Made by a program: the position numbers and the translations under genes. Below, piece by piece: positions 5,810 through 6,204 of a stretch of DNA of 6,204 nt (its first letter is position 1; each line of letters opens with the position of its first letter). Under the pieces are notes generated by a model that saw only the letters and a program-made list of their open reading frames with translations, made no database searches and had not been told where the DNA came from. The stretch comes from Deltaproteobacteria bacterium RIFOXYA12_FULL_61_11 (GTDB lineage Bacteria > Bdellovibrionota_F > JAHFAK01 > YA12-FULL-61-11), in assembly GCA_001799195.1 (NCBI GenBank), contig MGSU01000342.1, positions 1-6,204 on the forward strand, written 5' to 3'.

Positions 5810-6204
5810 ATGCACCGTCCCCCGCTTCTCGTCCTCTTGCTCCTGGTGGGTTTCTCGGTCCAGGCCCAGGAGCTCCCCAAGCCGTTGCCCCGCCAGGGGT
5901 ATTTCCTCTCCGTCGGCCTGCACGGCGCGGCAGCGCTCGTCCGCGACGAGGGCGACTGGCAATTCCCCTGGAGCGGTGGTTTCTTCGGCCTGCGTATGGG
6001 AGAGCTGCTCACCCCCGCTCTGGGCCTCGGGCTGGTCCTCGAGGGCGGCCCATTGTCCGGCCCCGACCTCTCGGGCAGTGGGTTCAGCCTGGGTCTCGAG
6101 GGCCAATGGGAGTTCCTACCCCGCTTGATCGCACGCGGCGGGTTCGGCTTGGGCGTGCTCGCGGTGGCCGATACCGACGAGGACGGCAAGCGGCTCTTAC
6201 GCGG
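5810..6204 (+). CDS. Predicted small outer-membrane beta-barrel protein, truncated by the window edge
   Basis: The frame is open from ATG 5810 to the end of the window, giving 131 full codons with no stop. It begins with a convincing signal peptide (MHRPP, then LLVLLLLVGF, with a VQA cleavage site after residue 19). The mature part consists of alternating polar and hydrophobic, glycine- and aromatic-rich strands: GYFLSVGLHG near 30, FFGLRMG near 58, LGLGLVLEGG near 71, FSLGLEGQWEF near 91 and a GGFGLGVLAV strand near 110. This pattern fits an 8-stranded OmpA/OmpW-like barrel, but no family can be named from the fragment. It follows the receptor by 10 nt with a strong ribosome binding site, so it is the sixth gene of the operon. 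Further genes may follow outside the window. Confidence 0.8.
   Translation, partial: MHRPPLLVLLLLVGFSVQAQELPKPLPRQGYFLSVGLHGAAALVRDEGDWQFPWSGGFFGLRMGELLTPALGLGLVLEGGPLSGPDLSGSGFSLGLEGQWEFLPRLIARGGFGLGVLAVADTDEDGKRLLR

Noticed and set aside
3718-6189. Very long open frame (823 codons) on the minus strand
   Set aside because: It lies antisense to the receptor and barrel genes, whose protein features are unmistakable. The translation is rich in Arg, Gly, Glu and His with no recognisable domains. GC-rich codon bias on the sense strand removes stops in this antisense register.

Overview
The window is a single compact operon read entirely on the + strand. It encodes an outer-membrane energy-transduction module with its own receptor: ExbB, ExbD, TonB, a predicted lipoprotein of unknown function, a TonB-dependent outer-membrane receptor, and the start of a small predicted outer-membrane beta-barrel protein that runs off the right edge. 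The DNA is GC-rich, with strong C/G preference at third codon positions in every gene. A two-membrane Gram-negative organism is certain from the gene content. The order exbB-exbD-tonB-lipoprotein-receptor, the long proline-rich TonB and the carboxypeptidase-regulatory-like domain in the receptor suggest Myxococcota or another former deltaproteobacterial lineage. That placement is an inference from architecture, not a sequence match.

Layout: positions 1-181 form a less GC-rich leader with weak promoter-like elements and a 54-codon open frame whose stop overlaps the exbB start; its reality is doubtful. Then come exbB (182-850), exbD (853-1293), tonB (1290-2195), the lipoprotein (2192-3127), the receptor (3127-5799) and the partial barrel protein (5810 to the edge). 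Junctions are a 2-nt gap, an ATGA overlap, an ATGA overlap, a TGATG overlap and a 10-nt gap. There is no room for internal promoters or terminators outside coding sequence, so co-transcription and translational coupling are expected.

How it works together: ExbB and ExbD form the inner-membrane proton channel (ExbB Thr136, Glu164 and Thr169 and ExbD Asp23 are all in place). They energise TonB, which has the Ser-x3-His transmembrane motif, a proline-rich span and a C-terminal TonB domain. TonB then pulls on the plug of the receptor. The substrate cannot be read from the sequence.

The most unusual element is the receptor. Between its signal peptide and its regulatory-like domain it carries a complete TonB C-terminal domain, clearly similar to that of the TonB encoded two genes upstream. 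The TonB-box-like segment sits after both extra domains. A receptor carrying a copy of its energiser's docking domain, next to that energiser and an orphan lipoprotein, is the best candidate here for an unusual system.
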